A stretch of DNA of 64,000 bases from Hofstenia miamia (taxonomy: Eukaryota; Xenacoelomorpha; Acoela), in contig SCFE01000043.1 in the NCBI GenBank assembly GCA_004352715.1, positions 1,102,017 to 1,166,016 on the forward strand, read 5' to 3'. The position numbers and the translations under genes were made by a program. The notes beneath the pieces are model-generated. The model had not been told where the DNA came from, ran no database searches, and saw only the letters and a program-made list of their open reading frames with translations. The first letter of the stretch is position 1. Every line of letters begins with the position of its first letter. Of this stretch, positions 48,962 through 63,107 are shown in pieces.

Positions 48962-51900
48962 TGGCAGTCTCTGGGCTGGAAACGTACTGAACCTATATAT
49001 TTGTTCTTCTTGTATGATAACTACGTTGTATATGCGTTAATTTACTTTTACTGGTTAGTAATTTAAGTTTTAAAGTCTTCACTTTACACAAACTAAATGA
49101 CCAATGTGAATACATTGAAAATGGGCGCTGTTTACAAGAGGATAATTAAATTTAATCGCAGTTTGAGTTAATGAGTGAGCTTTGTTCTTTCGTTAACTTT
49201 AGGCAGAAGATTCTTAAGAAATAATTAGATTTGAACCTGAGTTTTGGATTAATTAAGGAAAAGCACAGAATAATTGCAGGAACAGGAAGTAACGGATTAA
49301 ATGAGAGATTGTAACGAACAAAATATTAATCAATTTATGTTACGTTCCAATAATTGTATTTTTTACAAAATATCGTGGATGGATAAAATTAATGGTCTAA
49401 ACTTCACAGGATCCCAGTAATTCTTTTGTAAAGAGATTTTTCAATTAATTTTAAATTTAAATCATACACTCTGAACTTCTTTACGAATTCGTCATTAAAA
49501 TTCTATTCTATCCTAAATCGGAAGCTAGCTAAAAATAATACTCCATTTTGAATTCAAAATGAACTTATTAATTCTGGTCATAAAATTATATATATATATA
49601 TGTATATAATTTTGATAAACTCTGGAATGAATATAAAATTAAAATTAAATGCTGTAGACTAGGGGTTCTCAAAATGCTCCGTAGGAAGGCCAGGTGCTCC
49701 GCCAGCAACTTTTTTAGTTATTAAATAATTCATCAAAAAGCAACAATAATAAAAAAGCTTCCGCAAAATTAAAATAAATAAAGATAAGAAATGCCTATGG
49801 AATGTTATTAAATGATACCATATAAATGATTTCACAATAAAAAAGCAAAACTAAAATATTCCATTTAGTAGTAGAAGAATTAGTGCGAACCGCTTGAAAT
49901 GCAAAAATGTAAAATAAGCAGTTCTGAAATATCTCACGCACAATAAAAAGCAGTGTAAATATATTTTTCTATTTATAAACGCGGTGATGACAATAAATGG
50001 GATGGCCGTTCATTTGCTATTATTAATAAAAATAATGCATTAACTGGAATGTATAATATTTATCAAACAAATCAAACGTTATTAGGTGGACTCGGATGCT
50101 AATAGACTTAGGCATCTTATGATTCACGACGCGTCGGCGAGGCCTTTCGGTCGATATTTTTAACTCAGCTTAAAAGCAATTAAGAAATATGAAAGAATCA
50201 ATTTACTATTTGTACAGCAAACAAAAATAGAACAGGTTTTAACCAGAAGCGGAGCTAGACCATGCTTTTTGAAGGACGAAATATTTATAACGGTGCTTAT
50301 TTTTCTCACATTTATGTTTGCTGATGGATGTGTTTTCAAATGCAAATAACAAGATATACTGATTTAATGTTCAATTCAATGGATTCCTAACAAGACAAAA
50401 ACCATGAAAAATATAGGTTCTGAATTAAATTGATGTCTTAAATTTATACCAATGCAATTATTAGATGCATAAAGTATATTCTCCCTCAGAAAAACAGCAG
50501 CATTTGAAAAAAGTGAAAATACTGATCAGTAAAAAGTTAGGAAAAAGTAGTTTTATAATAAGTAATGCAATCAAAATAATCAAAAGGAATAGGCCTAAAT
50601 TTGATGTTTATAAATTACAATACCTGTCTGTCTGTTCAACCTGTGCGACAATTGACTGATAATAATTGATTGATCCAAACATAATTGATAACTGATTGAA
50701 TCTTTTGACAATTAATCTTGTTTCAAAAAAAAGTTGTCAAATATGATTGTTTTCAACTAAGTGACTGATAATGGATTTTTATGTCACAAATTGATTGATA
50801 ATTTTTTATCACTAAAAATCACTAATCACTACAGCCGCTCTCCTTCCCACTAGCATGATTACATTGTTATAATTGATATTCCACCTCCAAAAAACGCAAA
50901 CCTCAAGCTAACAGGTGATTATTATTATTTCACAACTTGGGAAGAGATCTGTTTTCAACAGCACTTTACAAAATTTATAAAATATAGATTAAATTAGACG
51001 AAATCTTTAAGCCATATTAATATAAATAACACTAATTTATCAACATCTTTATTAGATATTGTAAATAGAAAGTCGGTTTCATTAATTCTCTACAAAAACT
51101 ACAAGAGTGATAGGAATCGCCATGAAGATGCAGGTGGCGAGAGGATGGAAAAATATTGGTAATCTCCACGTACAATTGCAATCAATTGCAATATGAAGAA
51201 TATAAATTTAACATAGAAAGTTTTGCAAGATTGAAAAAAATATCATAATAGCCTACTAACTTATCACATACTTACTGAGTATATACTGAAGATAGACCTA
51301 ATGATACTTTTTGGTTGATATCAACCTATCCAGTAATCAATCATAGCTTGGCTACACTTCTGAGGAGCATTCAATAATAAATTATCGTATATATCTGAGG
51401 TATTAAAATCTCAAAAATTCGTGGATAGATGGATCCCCATGGTGAGTAAACATAAAATTTACTGGAGATGGGAATGGGAGGATACAAGAATTTCATCACA
51501 ACGGCCACAGAGAAAATTTCAGTTCTTGAAAAAAACTGTCTCACATAATGCGTTTAAAGGAACTAATTGTTCCAAAAACCTGAAGTTGGATTCAATTCAC
51601 TGTTGCTTCAATATGAAGAAAAGTCAGTTAAAAAAATGTCAATAGTTTACAGGGCCTTTTATAACTGAGCAATTAAAATATCCGCGCCTGTGTTTACATG
51701 TATCTACAACTCTTTCAATTGCCAAATAATTTAGTGTCCAGAGACCAAATTGAAACTGATTTGTTGAAATAGGCATCATGATAAAGAGTTAAGTACAAAT
51801 AAGTTTGAGACGATAGAAATAAATGGTTATAAAGTATGTTAAAACAAAAAAATTGAGAAAACTTGTTTAACTAAATCATTTGGAGATCTACTTCACTAAA

Positions 51901-54900
51901 ACTTTGATAACCATTCACACTAGTCCATGTCGACAAGTGTCAACTTGAATTTAGAGTCATCGTGTCGCGATAAGAAATGTCCATGTTTAATTTAGTTTGA
52001 AAGAGAGTTTAAAATTCATTATTAGATTTCAAGAGATTAGCTATGCAAACAATTTATTTACGCAGGTGCAAGAGAATTAAAATGCTAAGGATTTTAATAC
52101 CTAATATATTTCTTTGAACTAAAGCACACTGCAATGTTGCGTACAAGTTCGAGTTTACACGACTAAACTATGCGCAAACAATGAATTTCCCTGCTGTTGA
52201 TAGTTTTGATGACATTCCTGATCTGCATGGAGGTACAAAAGCTTTCGACAATGAAGATGATTTTAGAAACTTCCGCTTTAAAAAGCAAAATAAATTAAGT
52301 TAGCAGAATAGAAAATCCAGAAAAATTACATTTTTCAAAATTAATTGCTATACATATATTGATTTCTACTACAGACCAGTTAATTAAAACGTTTTATGTA
52401 ACGCATACATCTTGTCTTAACACTTAAGCAATTGTATCTTTGCAAGATATAGCAAAAGAGAATGTAAGTGCAAACGTAACCTTGTACAGAAGAAAAAATC
52501 AGGTTTAAACAACTGGTAGGAATATCCGCAGAAGAGATATGTCACAAATCGTAGTTGAAAATCAATTAATTATGCCTTCAAGTACTACCCGCACGGAAAA
52601 ATATTAAGAAATGTATTCGTGGTGTATGTGATAAATTGAATGCGAATCCAATTTCAAGAATATTTCCGATTTTTACCAAAACGCTGGCACAACTTTTCGG
52701 TGATAAGCTTACTGATAGGTGAGCCAAGGCGTCAATAAATTTTCACGGTGCTCTTGCATTGTATCTGAAAGATGCATTGTGCATTTAAATTTATTTTATG
52801 TTGGGGTGTTTCATTATGTTATCCCATTTGAACTTCGTGCAAACGCTAAATTATGATTCAACCATGTTTATGATGGAGTATATGGTAAAAATAAACAAAT
52901 TCCTAACTACTAAATGACAACTTTTTTACTTGGCTAAGCACTCAAAGATTCAATGTACAAATCTCCTACTATTAAATAAATAAGTGTGCCAAAGCGCTGT
53001 TGTAATAATATATTTGCAAGTCAAGAATTTTCAAACTACCTATCACTTATTCCTCAACATTCATCTCATCATCATTGCATCATGATCATCATGTTGGTAA
53101 AGAATGAGCTGCTGATTATAAAGTCTCTGGGAATTGTTAAGAAGACTACAATCAATGGCACTATAAAGTCAGAAATCGCAAACTATACACACTTAACATA
53201 AAATAACAGAGAGCTACTCTTGATGAAAAGCAATATAGAAACTCTAGACACCAGATTTATACTTACAGCATGTGATTGAATAGTGAAATTTGCGGCGGAC
53301 ATCGCCACGACAAAAACCCCATTGATTTTGACTAACAATTGTTTCCCAAAATCAATGGTAATTTGTGGAGTGAAGAAACAGTATCACATTTATAACGTGA
53401 AACAACATTTCTAATGAACACTTACTGTAGTTAATTGCAAATATTAATTTCTTCATTTCCAATTAAATGCTTCAAACGTATTTTGAAAATGCTGTATTTT
53501 ATGGTTTGGTTCCTTCTAATTTCACTGAACTAATATAGATAAGGAAGTTGCGGCAATGAAATGTTGATAAATTTATAAGTAGTAATTCTAAAGCTAAATG
53601 AGCAAATTGACTATTGCAACTTGAACTACTTAAGCTGTTTATGGTCAAACTTATAACACAATCCATAAAATACAACATGTAGTTCTCTATATATTATATA
53701 TCAAGTATAGTAGTGCCTTTAGTTATTAACGAATATGCAATAAGAATCCGACCATATCCTAAAACTAAAAAAAATAGAACAGTTAAGTCACAAAGGAAAT
53801 ATATTCGAAAAAATGTGTTGAAAAATACATGTACAATTTATTCAACAAAGCAAGCTGCCATTATGCAAAGTTGACATTTGATGTTCTGAAACCAATAGCA
53901 TCAATATTGTCATCAAGAACTGCAATCCACTTAATGTACCTCAAGTGAGATGGATTAAGGATTGTTAGGGTATTTTGAAAACAATGTTTATGCAAATGGA
54001 GTGAAGGCGGAAACTCTAAGGCAACTAAAAAACGAAAAGTGTCTGCAAAGAGATGGATTTAGGAATTTTCCGTTCAATGACGAAGGATGCCAATGAAATT
54101 GTTATAAAATAAACTCCATTGGAGTAAAAGTTTATTACATTAATAAACTGATTACAACCTTGAACTGAAACCAGTGACGCTCATCTATTACACAATCGAT
54201 CAATAAATAATTCAATCAAATGAATTGCTCCTCATTGTCTTTATGTGATATGTCTTTAGCAATTCGACGGATCCAACTATATTTGATAGGAAATGATTTC
54301 TACTGGACGCTACAAAAATAATAAGGCAATGTTTTGGCAGGTAACAAAATTTTCAAAATTAGGTATGAAAAAAAATTATTATAATTCAAATTTTAGAAAG
54401 TTTAGAACGATATAAAGCTCAAATAGTACCAAATTTGACTAATTCAACATTTTGTGAATTTTTTAAATATTTTGTATCATTTTATTACCTCTAATATTGT
54501 ATATGTACATATTTAGTCGTATTTTATATATTCATGAAAAAATAGATTTTCAGTTTATTTTCTTATTTTTAAACACAAAAAACTCAACATTTTCGTTTTT
54601 AAGACAAATAGACAATTATTTGGGTATAGCTAGTACTTAGATTGGACAAAAAAACCTACCCTAATAATTAATCATATAAATATGGGCCGAACCGGGCTTC
54701 AAAATAAAGACATATTTACAGCTTCAAGTAAAATAGCAAGATTGCATGAATCTATTGTCATTATTGAATAGGTATCCAGATGACTATCATTACTATTAAC
54801 TAGTATGCAGATTCGGATGAATGAAAAAAAGAAGGAAAAATGTTATGTAGATTCCGTTGCGAAATATAATTTGGGTTTAGCGATTTTTAATATTCATTAC

Positions 54901-55339
54901 TCATTTACTAAGACCAATCGGTTGATGGCTGATGTCTCATCCCCAGCATTTTGCATTGAAAAAAGTTAGTACACATTGTTCATTACTTTTACAAAATGTA
55001 TTTAATCCCAACAGATAAGTTTACCGCCTTTTTCCTTTAAAAGTTGTTAAGTCTCTCATAGGAACTTATTAACTTACTATACTTCTTTTTCAACAACTCA
55101 AGTTGCGTTTGATGTAAAATCAACAACTTCTTGGAATCGAGGGTTGTGTTATTTGTTATTTTATTTGTCTGAACTTCAAATTATTTTAATGGAATCTTTG
55201 ACATGTACATCTAGTTTTTTTGTAAACGTGTCTGGAAATGCGCTAATGAATTAGTTTCGGTAAAACAGTTTTTAATCCACATTTTTACTAGATTGTTGCA
55301 CGAAATGTAGTTTTGGATAGCCTGATATTTATTGCTTCG
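48959..55339. other. AT-rich stretch, no supported gene
   Basis: Lone terminus-like words occur at 48959 (CAGTGGCAGTCTCTGGG) and 49661 (AGGGGTTCTCAAAATGCTCC, recalling hAT-type ends). A perfect 12-bp inverted repeat lies at 53319-53358. A patch at 50640-50820 repeats TTGATTGATA-like words. Frames up to 74 residues show no domain. A 42-codon frame at about 52181 (MNFPAVDSFDDIPDLHGG) looks protein-like but is too short to assign. Confidence 0.45.
53319..53358. repeat. Perfect 12-bp inverted repeat
   Basis: CCATTGATTTTG (53319-53330) and CAAAATCAATGG (53347-53358) around a 16-base loop. Function unknown. Confidence 0.8.
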
Positions 55340-55672
55340 CAGGTTGGGAAACGGTTAAGTGTAATCAGATCCGAGGGTCGGATCACTCTTAGATGGAACG
55401 GGGCAGATAATTTATAATCGTTGGAGGTGGAAGACAACTAACAGACTTAAAGAACAATGTAAAAATTCAAACATTTGAATCTTTGAATATCCTTAAGAGT
55501 AAAATTATGTTTGTACATTTTTATTGATTATCTTGTTTTTATTGATGCTTCTATGCTAAAACATTTTATGCGTATTATACTAATGAATCAGTGTAAGACG
55601 GGACGGATTACGGATCATTGTTAATGAACCATGTCGGATCACGGGTCAAAAAGCGATCCGTTTCCCACCATG
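55340..55672 (+). mobile_element. hAT-like MITE, both ends present
   Basis: The left end is CAGGTTGGGAAACGG and the right end read inward is CATGGTGGGAAACGG. Subterminal parts are rich in GGATC and GGGTC words. Flanks ATTGCTTC and ATTGAAAC agree at five of eight bases, consistent with an eroded 8-bp duplication. The interior aligns with the fragment at 22442-22680, showing two members of one family 33 kb apart. Confidence 0.65.
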
Positions 55673-57529
55673 ATTGAAACCTAGATTCGGCTTGTGGTAA
55701 TGCTGTCCAAATAATGGAAACGTTTAAAATGAAGAATTATTTCTCAATTTTTTATTCTAAAATTTCCCATGCAAATTAATATTTGTTAAATTTAATACAC
55801 TAGAAAATCAACAAAATTAACAATTCAAGAATAAAAATTCCGTGTGTGTGGAATAGATGTGAATTTTATAGCTTTAAATGTGGTCTGGATGCGGATATCC
55901 AAATTTTGTAGTTGTGTAAAAATTTCTGAAGGTTGTTTTCTCGAAAATTGAGTGACGTAAACCTAAGTTCTTATTGCCAGTTTGACATATATTGTTAACA
56001 ACTAAACAATGAAAATAATATAATTGGTTTATTTATAATAGAATTTCACGTCTTATAAACCAAATTTGCAGTGATTTTTTAAAATCCCTTGAAAAGTTTG
56101 ATTCCTCATTTTTTAGGTTTTTAAATGATGGGTCTAACGTGCAAATTTCTAAGAAAAATTGTTTTAATTGAACGTGGAAATGTAAATTTTCTATAAAATA
56201 TACACAAAAAATAAAATGATTACACACAATTTAAATCATAATGTAAGGGTATTTTAAAAATACCCACCCTGAAAATTAACCAACTAGATTTGAATGCAAT
56301 TACAGAGTACATAGAAAGTTTTTAAATTTGAACATTAAAGATGTTGAGTTAGCATTATTATAATTGCAAATGTTCGTAGCCGGCCAGATTCGTTCGAATA
56401 TTTACGAAGAAGTGTACTCCAAATATGAAAGTGTATTACATCTTTGATAAGAGCAAAAATAAATTTTCGTTGAATTCGTCTGTTAATTTGATTATCAAAT
56501 GCAAATCTATCTCTCCCAATAAAGTACACAGTGCATTTTTCGTTCTCGTGCTAAAGCTACACAATTTCACAAGTAGAATTTTGTAAAGTAGCAGGTTGCC
56601 AAATTCAAGCATGTGCTATTATTCACTTATAATTGAATTAGCAAGATCTTGATGCTATTCAAAGCATCACGATTAGCTTAATTGATATGGGAAGTTTACA
56701 AGAACAAAACTGTAACAAATATGCAAATGCATTTTCGTAATAAGCATATATCCAAAATCATCAAAGGAAAAACTGTCAGAACAGTAGTCTGTTAATGATC
56801 AATGGTTATAGATCTACAGAGATAAGTGAGAGGATTAGAGTGTATTTAAGTTTCATAAGCCCAATCATTCAAATCCAATAGATTTTCTAAAACTACACGT
56901 TAACCATTAATCTTCAGAAAGTTTCCATACTCAAATTTAATTTTTTATGTGTAGGGCTAAACAAAATGTAAAAATATACTGGCATATGAAATATAATTAT
57001 CTGCTATTTACAAATAGGCTACTGTCCTTTGGTAGCATATATTTTCTAATGCATACTTAATTAATTTAAGGATCAAAATTGGAATTAGGTTTAGCGTACT
57101 CTAAAATGAAAAAAGAGTTGAGAAAATTACTTGGAAAAAAACTCCTTACTATAAACAGAAAATTCATGAGGAACATCATGAATGTCAATCATCTGGATAT
57201 TCAAGTTAATCCTAGAAAGCATGACATTTTTATGTCTGTTAAGCATGAAAGGGTCCTTGAGACCCCTTTCTCAGTCCACTGTTTTTTGCATGGTCTTATT
57301 AAATGAAAGTATTGCATATTAATTACACATTAAAAAATTCCTAAGAATTGTCACTGTTAATATTTCTGTCCTGCGGAAAATGTCTTGCCACATCCTTTAC
57401 CACATATTCCTCTAAAGTGTGCGATCCACGATCGGTTGATGAAATTTTTCCAGCTTACATTGTTGAATTGGAAAGCAATGAAATTGAGCAAATTCCGATA
57501 CAGAAAAAAATTTAATACCTTAACTAAAA
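55673..57529. other. AT-rich stretch, no supported gene
   Basis: Chance frames of 64-75 residues only. The 75-residue frame at 57079-57306 lies upstream of a hAT remnant but does not resemble a hAT transposase. Confidence 0.5.
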
Positions 57530-57747
57530 ATGCCTAGGTACTTTATAATCAGCTCTGCTGGATGTGAACATAGCTTTTCACGATTAAAAATGATTAAGAA
57601 CTATCTTAGAAATAGTATGAAGATAAGTGCCTAGCTGATATTAGTATTCTGGCTATGAACCGCACTCGGACTGAGAACTTGGACCTTGATGAAATTATTG
57701 ATAAATTTTGTGCATCTCACAGGAATCACAGAATTGTTGTTAAATAA
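57530..57747 (+). pseudogene. hAT transposase, C-terminal dimerisation domain remnant
   Basis: One frame reads ISSAGCEHSFSRLKMIKNYL then RNSM, the signature hATC dimerisation motif (SAGCERSFS--K-IKN-LR). After a one-base frameshift near 57620 the next frame gives EDKCLADISILAMNRTRTEN, LDLDEIIDKF and a stop at 57745-57747, the expected remainder of the domain. Only the last 70 or so residues are left of a protein of roughly 600-700. The zinc finger and catalytic residues are absent. Confidence 0.85.
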
Positions 57748-57992
57748 TGTTTTGACTTGTTTTGTAAGTTTTGGCTTTTTAGTTTTTAGTTTAAGTGTAC
57801 TGTACTGTTTGTGTAATTAGGATATTGAAATATATCCTTAGCTGTCTTGACAAATTTTTAATGCTTTATTTACTTACTTGAAAAATACATTATTAATTTA
57901 TTCGTAGTAGCTATGCTACTTGGCCTGCCCAGCCTGAAATTTTTCTGCCCAATTGCTGCACGCCCTCATACTAAACCATAGAACCGCCACTG
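57530..57992 (+). mobile_element. hAT element, 5'-truncated, with right terminus
   Basis: About 245 bases after the transposase stop the sequence ends GAACCGCCACTG; read inward this is CAGTGGCGGTTC, a typical hAT end. TGTTTCTG follows as a possible target copy. No matching left terminus with CAGTGGCGG was found upstream, so the left part is lost. Confidence 0.75.
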
Positions 57993-58264
57993 TGTTTCTG
58001 AATGCTTACATCAACAGTGCTACTTATTGTGCATTTAACTGTTGGCGAAGAGGACATCAAGATGCAAATGAGTAGGTGTCATTTTAACATTCGCCATGAG
58101 TATCGACATTCTTACTGTTCTGTTGTCCTAGTGTAACATCCTACAAATATTATTGAACCAGTCGTTGATTGCCATTGCATTGCCAAATATTGGTCGTCTA
58201 CTACTTGGATTCCAGAACTAATGAACACTCTTGTTATTAGCTTTGAAAAATTCACAACATTGTT

Positions 58265-58453
58265 TCCAGTTTGAAGTGCATCTTTGGCCAGAGTATGGCG
58301 GATGCAATAGTTACTGAAACTAATAAAGAAGGCAAAAAGGTAAAAGACAATGAGTGGAAAAAGTTTTCACTTGAAGAAATAAAAGTGCACATTGACCTAT
58401 GTATCCTTCGTTGCAAAATGCAGTCCAAATATTTTCCAACTAGTAAAAACTAA
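58265..58453 (+). pseudogene. Probable piggyBac-type transposase fragment
   Basis: The 60-residue frame has MADAIVTETNKEGKKVKDNE followed by WKKFSLEEIKVHIDLCI. This resembles the early piggyBac domain, where a TN-xG stretch is followed by W and a (T/S)xEE(L/I)KAxIGLLIL helix. The expected downstream parts are absent and it ends in a stop. The similarity is partial, so an unrelated transposase or host exon is possible. It lies 270 bases past the hAT terminus, in a cluster of element debris. Confidence 0.45.
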
Positions 58454-60365
58454 ACGTCGACGAAATGTTAAAAAATGTCTATATTTTGTAAAAATGCTTC
58501 TCATAATTTGAATTTCAATCAAATTAAACTTTATAATGCGATTTATAAACGACATTTTTAACAACTTCGAAAACATTTACCAAACTATCTTCTCTTTTTT
58601 GTTGAAGCCCTTAAATGCATTATATTTTTTCATATGTAACCAGTACTTAAGTAACCAGGCTTAAGTAATGCATACTCAGCTTTAAGTCATTTAAATATTA
58701 TCACTATGTCAAAATAAAGGAGTTTTTTGTCAATTTTAGTAATTAAAATACTAAGATTTTAGGTATAAAAAATAATTCCCCTAGTGATAAGTAAAATTTT
58801 TGTTTTGAATAATACTCATCAGTTGCAAAGTTTGGCTGTTTCAAAGACTATCTATAAAATATGCGTCAGGAAATTTCAAACTGATTGAATAAGATCTAGT
58901 CAGGGAATTACCACAAAGGGTCTCAAAAATTCCTTTATGCACTCTAAGTTAATTGGAGTTGAGAATTGTAGCTCATTTGTAACTAGCTATACATTAGCAA
59001 TTGATGGTTAACAAAAATTTGTGGATGTTCAATTGACTTGAGGTAAAACAACTGAAAAACATGCATTTCAGAGAATTATTTAACAACTCCAATAATATTT
59101 ACGCTTCAATATAATAAACTGGATGTCACAACATTAAAAGCATGATTGCTTTCAAACAGATTTGATATAAAATTATATTTTAAGATTTTGCAAACAAATG
59201 AGAGCAGAGGACACATAATGAGGTGTGGTAGTTGAAACCACAATTCCCGTCTAAAGCAATAAAAATGTTGAAATGTATGAAATCAGTTAATATCATTTTA
59301 AATATTAATATCATGCCGGTGTAATAACATTTCAAAACGTTATATTTTCTAATTATATGTGATGGTCAATTTAGGTCATTTTCTGGAATTCCTGTGTAGT
59401 TTTTAATCCTGCTTTTTAGTGTTAAATACAATGCAAGGTTAAAGAAATATTCGAACTTCAGAATGATAGAGATAGCGAAGAAACATAAAAAACTTCAAGA
59501 TAATTAAAGTTCATAATAAATGGGAGGGAACTGCGCATTTAGGAGGATTATAAAAATAGTGGCGTGTTTCAACAGAATAGCCTTGACTGGCGATACCTAA
59601 CTAAATATGTTTCGAAAAATTATAATATAATAATATCACACATTGAAGAAAATTATCTCACAACAAATTCTACTCAGTGCTGTAGTTCATTTTCTACCAA
59701 ACAAATTGAATCAAGGAAAATGCTTGGAAAGTGCGAGTGGACGCATTAGTAATCGAAGGCAGTAAAAGTGGAAACAGAATCACGCTAAAAGCAGCAACAG
59801 GGAAAATAAAGCAACGCGGCGAGGCTGGATCATAATTCTTAAAATCAAAGTAAAGTACCTTATTTATTAGGAACGCGATTAAAATAAGACGATTTCCCTC
59901 CAAAAGACGGCGACGTGCTAAATTATTCATAGTAATCGTTTAATCTACGGATAAATTCTTCTAATAAACACGTGGCTTAATTAACTGTATTGCAAAACCT
60001 AAATACCGTCTTAATTATTCAATAAATTTCTATACAGAGTTAAACAAATGGCATTAAGAACGCATTGGGCTTGCTTCAAAGGCGTCGTAACAATAATTTA
60101 GAAGCAAAACGTATATTGAAGGAGTTCATCAATTAATAAATCACCACAACACACACACGCATGCAGAATGCAGATACTTAAGGATTTCTGAGGTTGGAAG
60201 GTATCACAGTTGTAAAGCTGTCACTGGATCAGCTATTTTCAATTAACATTCACCGCAACCATTTACGAGAAACCGTTTTCCACATTTACAAAGATTTTTC
60301 ACGAAGCAAATTTGAAAATAATGAGGCATGGACAGATCTATTGGCCAACATTCTATTTAAGCGTA
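58454..60365. other. AT-rich stretch, no supported gene
   Basis: Short overlapping frames on both strands (59564-59749 and 59694-59930) without motifs. No paired repeats seen. Confidence 0.5.
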
Positions 60366-60369
60366 TTGC

Positions 60370-60690
60370 TATGGTTGAAGTAGTTGAAAATATTTCTTTG
60401 AAAATTTCCAATTTCTGAAAAAGGTTTTAATTTCATACCTAACATTAATGCATTTATATGGTCGTCAGCCAATGAAAGCAACAAAGACCTTAAACTGTTT
60501 CTTAATAGGTGCAAAGATAACCCAAATCCATTGAGGCGTGTCGTGAGCAAAGTCAGAGGTTGCGGACTAATCACGTGCGCTTTCAGATTGAGCATAGCGT
60601 TAATAACTTCTGAACTATAAGCACTTAAAAATTTCTTCAATAAATCCCTTGGCTGTATAAGGTTAAAACTGAGGGATCTGTCGACTCATC
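60370..60690 (+). repeat. Dispersed repeat family, copy
   Basis: Contains GGTGCAAAGATAACCC, CCATTGAGGCGTGTCGTG, CAAAGTCAGAGG, CTTTCAGATTGAGCATAGCG and ACTATAAGCAC in the same order as the copy at 38270-38640. Two frames here (74 residues plus, 95 residues minus) lie within the repeat and are not supported as genes. Confidence 0.6.
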
Positions 60691-61993
60691 TTAATAAAGG
60701 CATCTGCACTTTTTGAGTATTAAAAAACTACCGTTTCCATTTCATATAATAAATTATTAGATACATTAAAACATTTTCCTTAAAACAAATTTGCATCTTT
60801 ATAATGAAGAGAAGCATTGGAAAATCTGCGAATACCAGCGAGATGTGCTGCCCCACTGATATTTCTATGCTATTTGTAGTTAGGACAACCTTGAAAGCAA
60901 CGTTCCAAAAAACAGGTCAAAATCGAGTCTCATTCATTTTACAATTTATCGAGTCTCACCGGGTTGCAAATTTGGAAGGTAAACATGTACTGTTATTAAA
61001 TATAATATAGCAGAATGAATGAAATACATTCTTGGTTACTAGGAAGTCTAATATTGATTTTGTGGTAAATGCTCCCAGCCCCAAATACTACTCATTTACA
61101 TAAAATTTTATTTAACAAAAATGTACGTTTGAAAATTTAGTGAGCTGATTCAAAATATATCATATAGCCTACATCAAGTCGCGCCAGTTCTAATTAAATT
61201 AAAGATTTGAAATACAAATTTCATTTAAATTAGCCATGTAAATGTAGTAATTAACGATTTATTTTCAAAATGGCGAACTCCTAGATGCCAGTACCCTAAA
61301 GATTTTAGATGTTAAGTTGTCTCCAATCATATTACTCTGTAAATCCAGACAGATTTTTGTTTTTCTTTGTAACAGTTACCAGATGAGACAAAATCAATAA
61401 AAGCTTTAACCCATATAAGAAATTTGATAAAACCCCCAAATGAATCGGATTAAACGAGCACTTATTCGTTTTGCTTTTAGGCATTTAAAAGCTTTTTATG
61501 CAGCCATTAAAGAAACATGCTCACAAAGAAATCAAAAGATATATTCATATTTATATCTAAAAATTCTTAATCACATCCCATAAAATGTTTAACAAAAAGA
61601 GAAAAATAGGTAAAATTCGCTTCATTTACCAAAGAAAATTCTATTGAGAGTGCATATAAACAAAAGCCTAAACTAGAATCGAAATTAAACGAATTGAATT
61701 ACACAATATAATAGAACAATACTGTTTGTTTAGCAGATGAAATAGTAATACCTACAAATAATTATCATAATGACTACCTGCCTTTCTCCAAAAATATCAT
61801 TGTACTATGTACTGCTTCAAAATGTATTCGTTTTGAATAATTAACTTTTTATATCTTGTACTAGTCTCAGTTAAAATTCTTCAATTCGCGTGCATTTTAA
61901 ATAGTACATGTATTAACCGCTTCACTACACCGCGGCCTCTATTTTAAACGGTAAATTATGTACTGATTTTCTTATCGCACATATACTATAGGT
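60691..61993. other. AT-rich stretch, no supported gene
   Basis: One frame of 68 residues without a motif (60804-61010). Nothing else recognised. Confidence 0.5.
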
Positions 61994-62382
61994 CAGAATC
62001 AAATTTGTAAATGGTCCGGTCCGGGCTGTTCCGAGCATAGGTTGAAATTTACAACCTGCGCCAACAAAACGGTCGGGAAATGGGACAAACATATGTCTAT
62101 AATTAGGAAATCTCATACAAATTAAATGAACTGAATATAAAATTTGAAAATATTTTTGTGCTATTTGTGGATTTTCAATAGGTAGCGATTTTAAAAATAT
62201 AGGCATTTTGTAAACATTAAATGTAGTTATTCTGTATCTGTAGTAGCGAAAGTGATTTGAACATCCACATACAATTATTTTATATCCAAAAATTCGATTA
62301 AGTACGCGACTATAATTATGAGCCGAACTTTGGCTTTAACGGGCCAAGTTGGATGGACGATACCGGCCCATACACAACTCTG
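61994..62382. mobile_element. Possible hAT-like MITE
   Basis: It starts CAGAATCAAATTTG, then GGTCCGGTCCGGGC. Its possible right end reads inward CAGAGTTGTGTATGGGCCGG. Only CAGA and the CCGG-rich subterminal portions agree, and no target duplication is visible, so this is tentative. Confidence 0.35.
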
Positions 62383-63107
62383 GTGAAATATGACCTCTAT
62401 GCAGCTTTCGCGGGCATAATTTTCGGAAATTTAAAAAAATTTGTTAAAGTGATACTAAGCAGGCACAACTATATGTATACCGTTATACACACACATGTAC
62501 ACAGTATAGGCCAAAAGATCCGCCCACCTCATAAAATATTAAGAAAAATGGAAATACAGTCTAAATTTCACTCGTGAATTCATTATTACAACAACATTTA
62601 TTATGACAAAAAATTATAATACTACAATACTTATACGAAAAAACAAAGATTGGCAACAGCCAAATCAGTATTTTTATGCATCTCTTTTGTATTTACGACT
62701 TTAGCTATTCTAGTGATGACAATCACAGCAAAACAGTACGAAGGAAAGATTATTATTTAATTGAAGCCATTCCATTTTTCTCTCTTAGATTATTCTATCG
62801 AACGTTGAACAGGTATTAGTTGTGCCACGGAAGTACTTACCAGACAAAAATTATCTTACTAACGCATATTTTCCATGAAGAATTCCATTATCTAATGAAT
62901 ATCTAAGGAAAGCTGATGAGCAATAACTTGTTAAAAGCCTTTTCTTTCTTTATGTCTACGTCATTTGTACACAAGATAATTATTTGATTAGTTATTGTGT
63001 CCAATTAAATAACATATTTGTAATAAAGGTACCATATCCATATCTTTAAATTTTGCTCCCTAATTTAAGAGGTGCGCGGATCATTTCGGCCAATACTGTA
63101 TACATTA

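Noticed and set aside
52181-52309. 42-codon acidic frame (MNFPAVDSFDDIPDLHGG...)
   Set aside because: Protein-like but too short, with no homologue recalled and no splice structure that could be defended.
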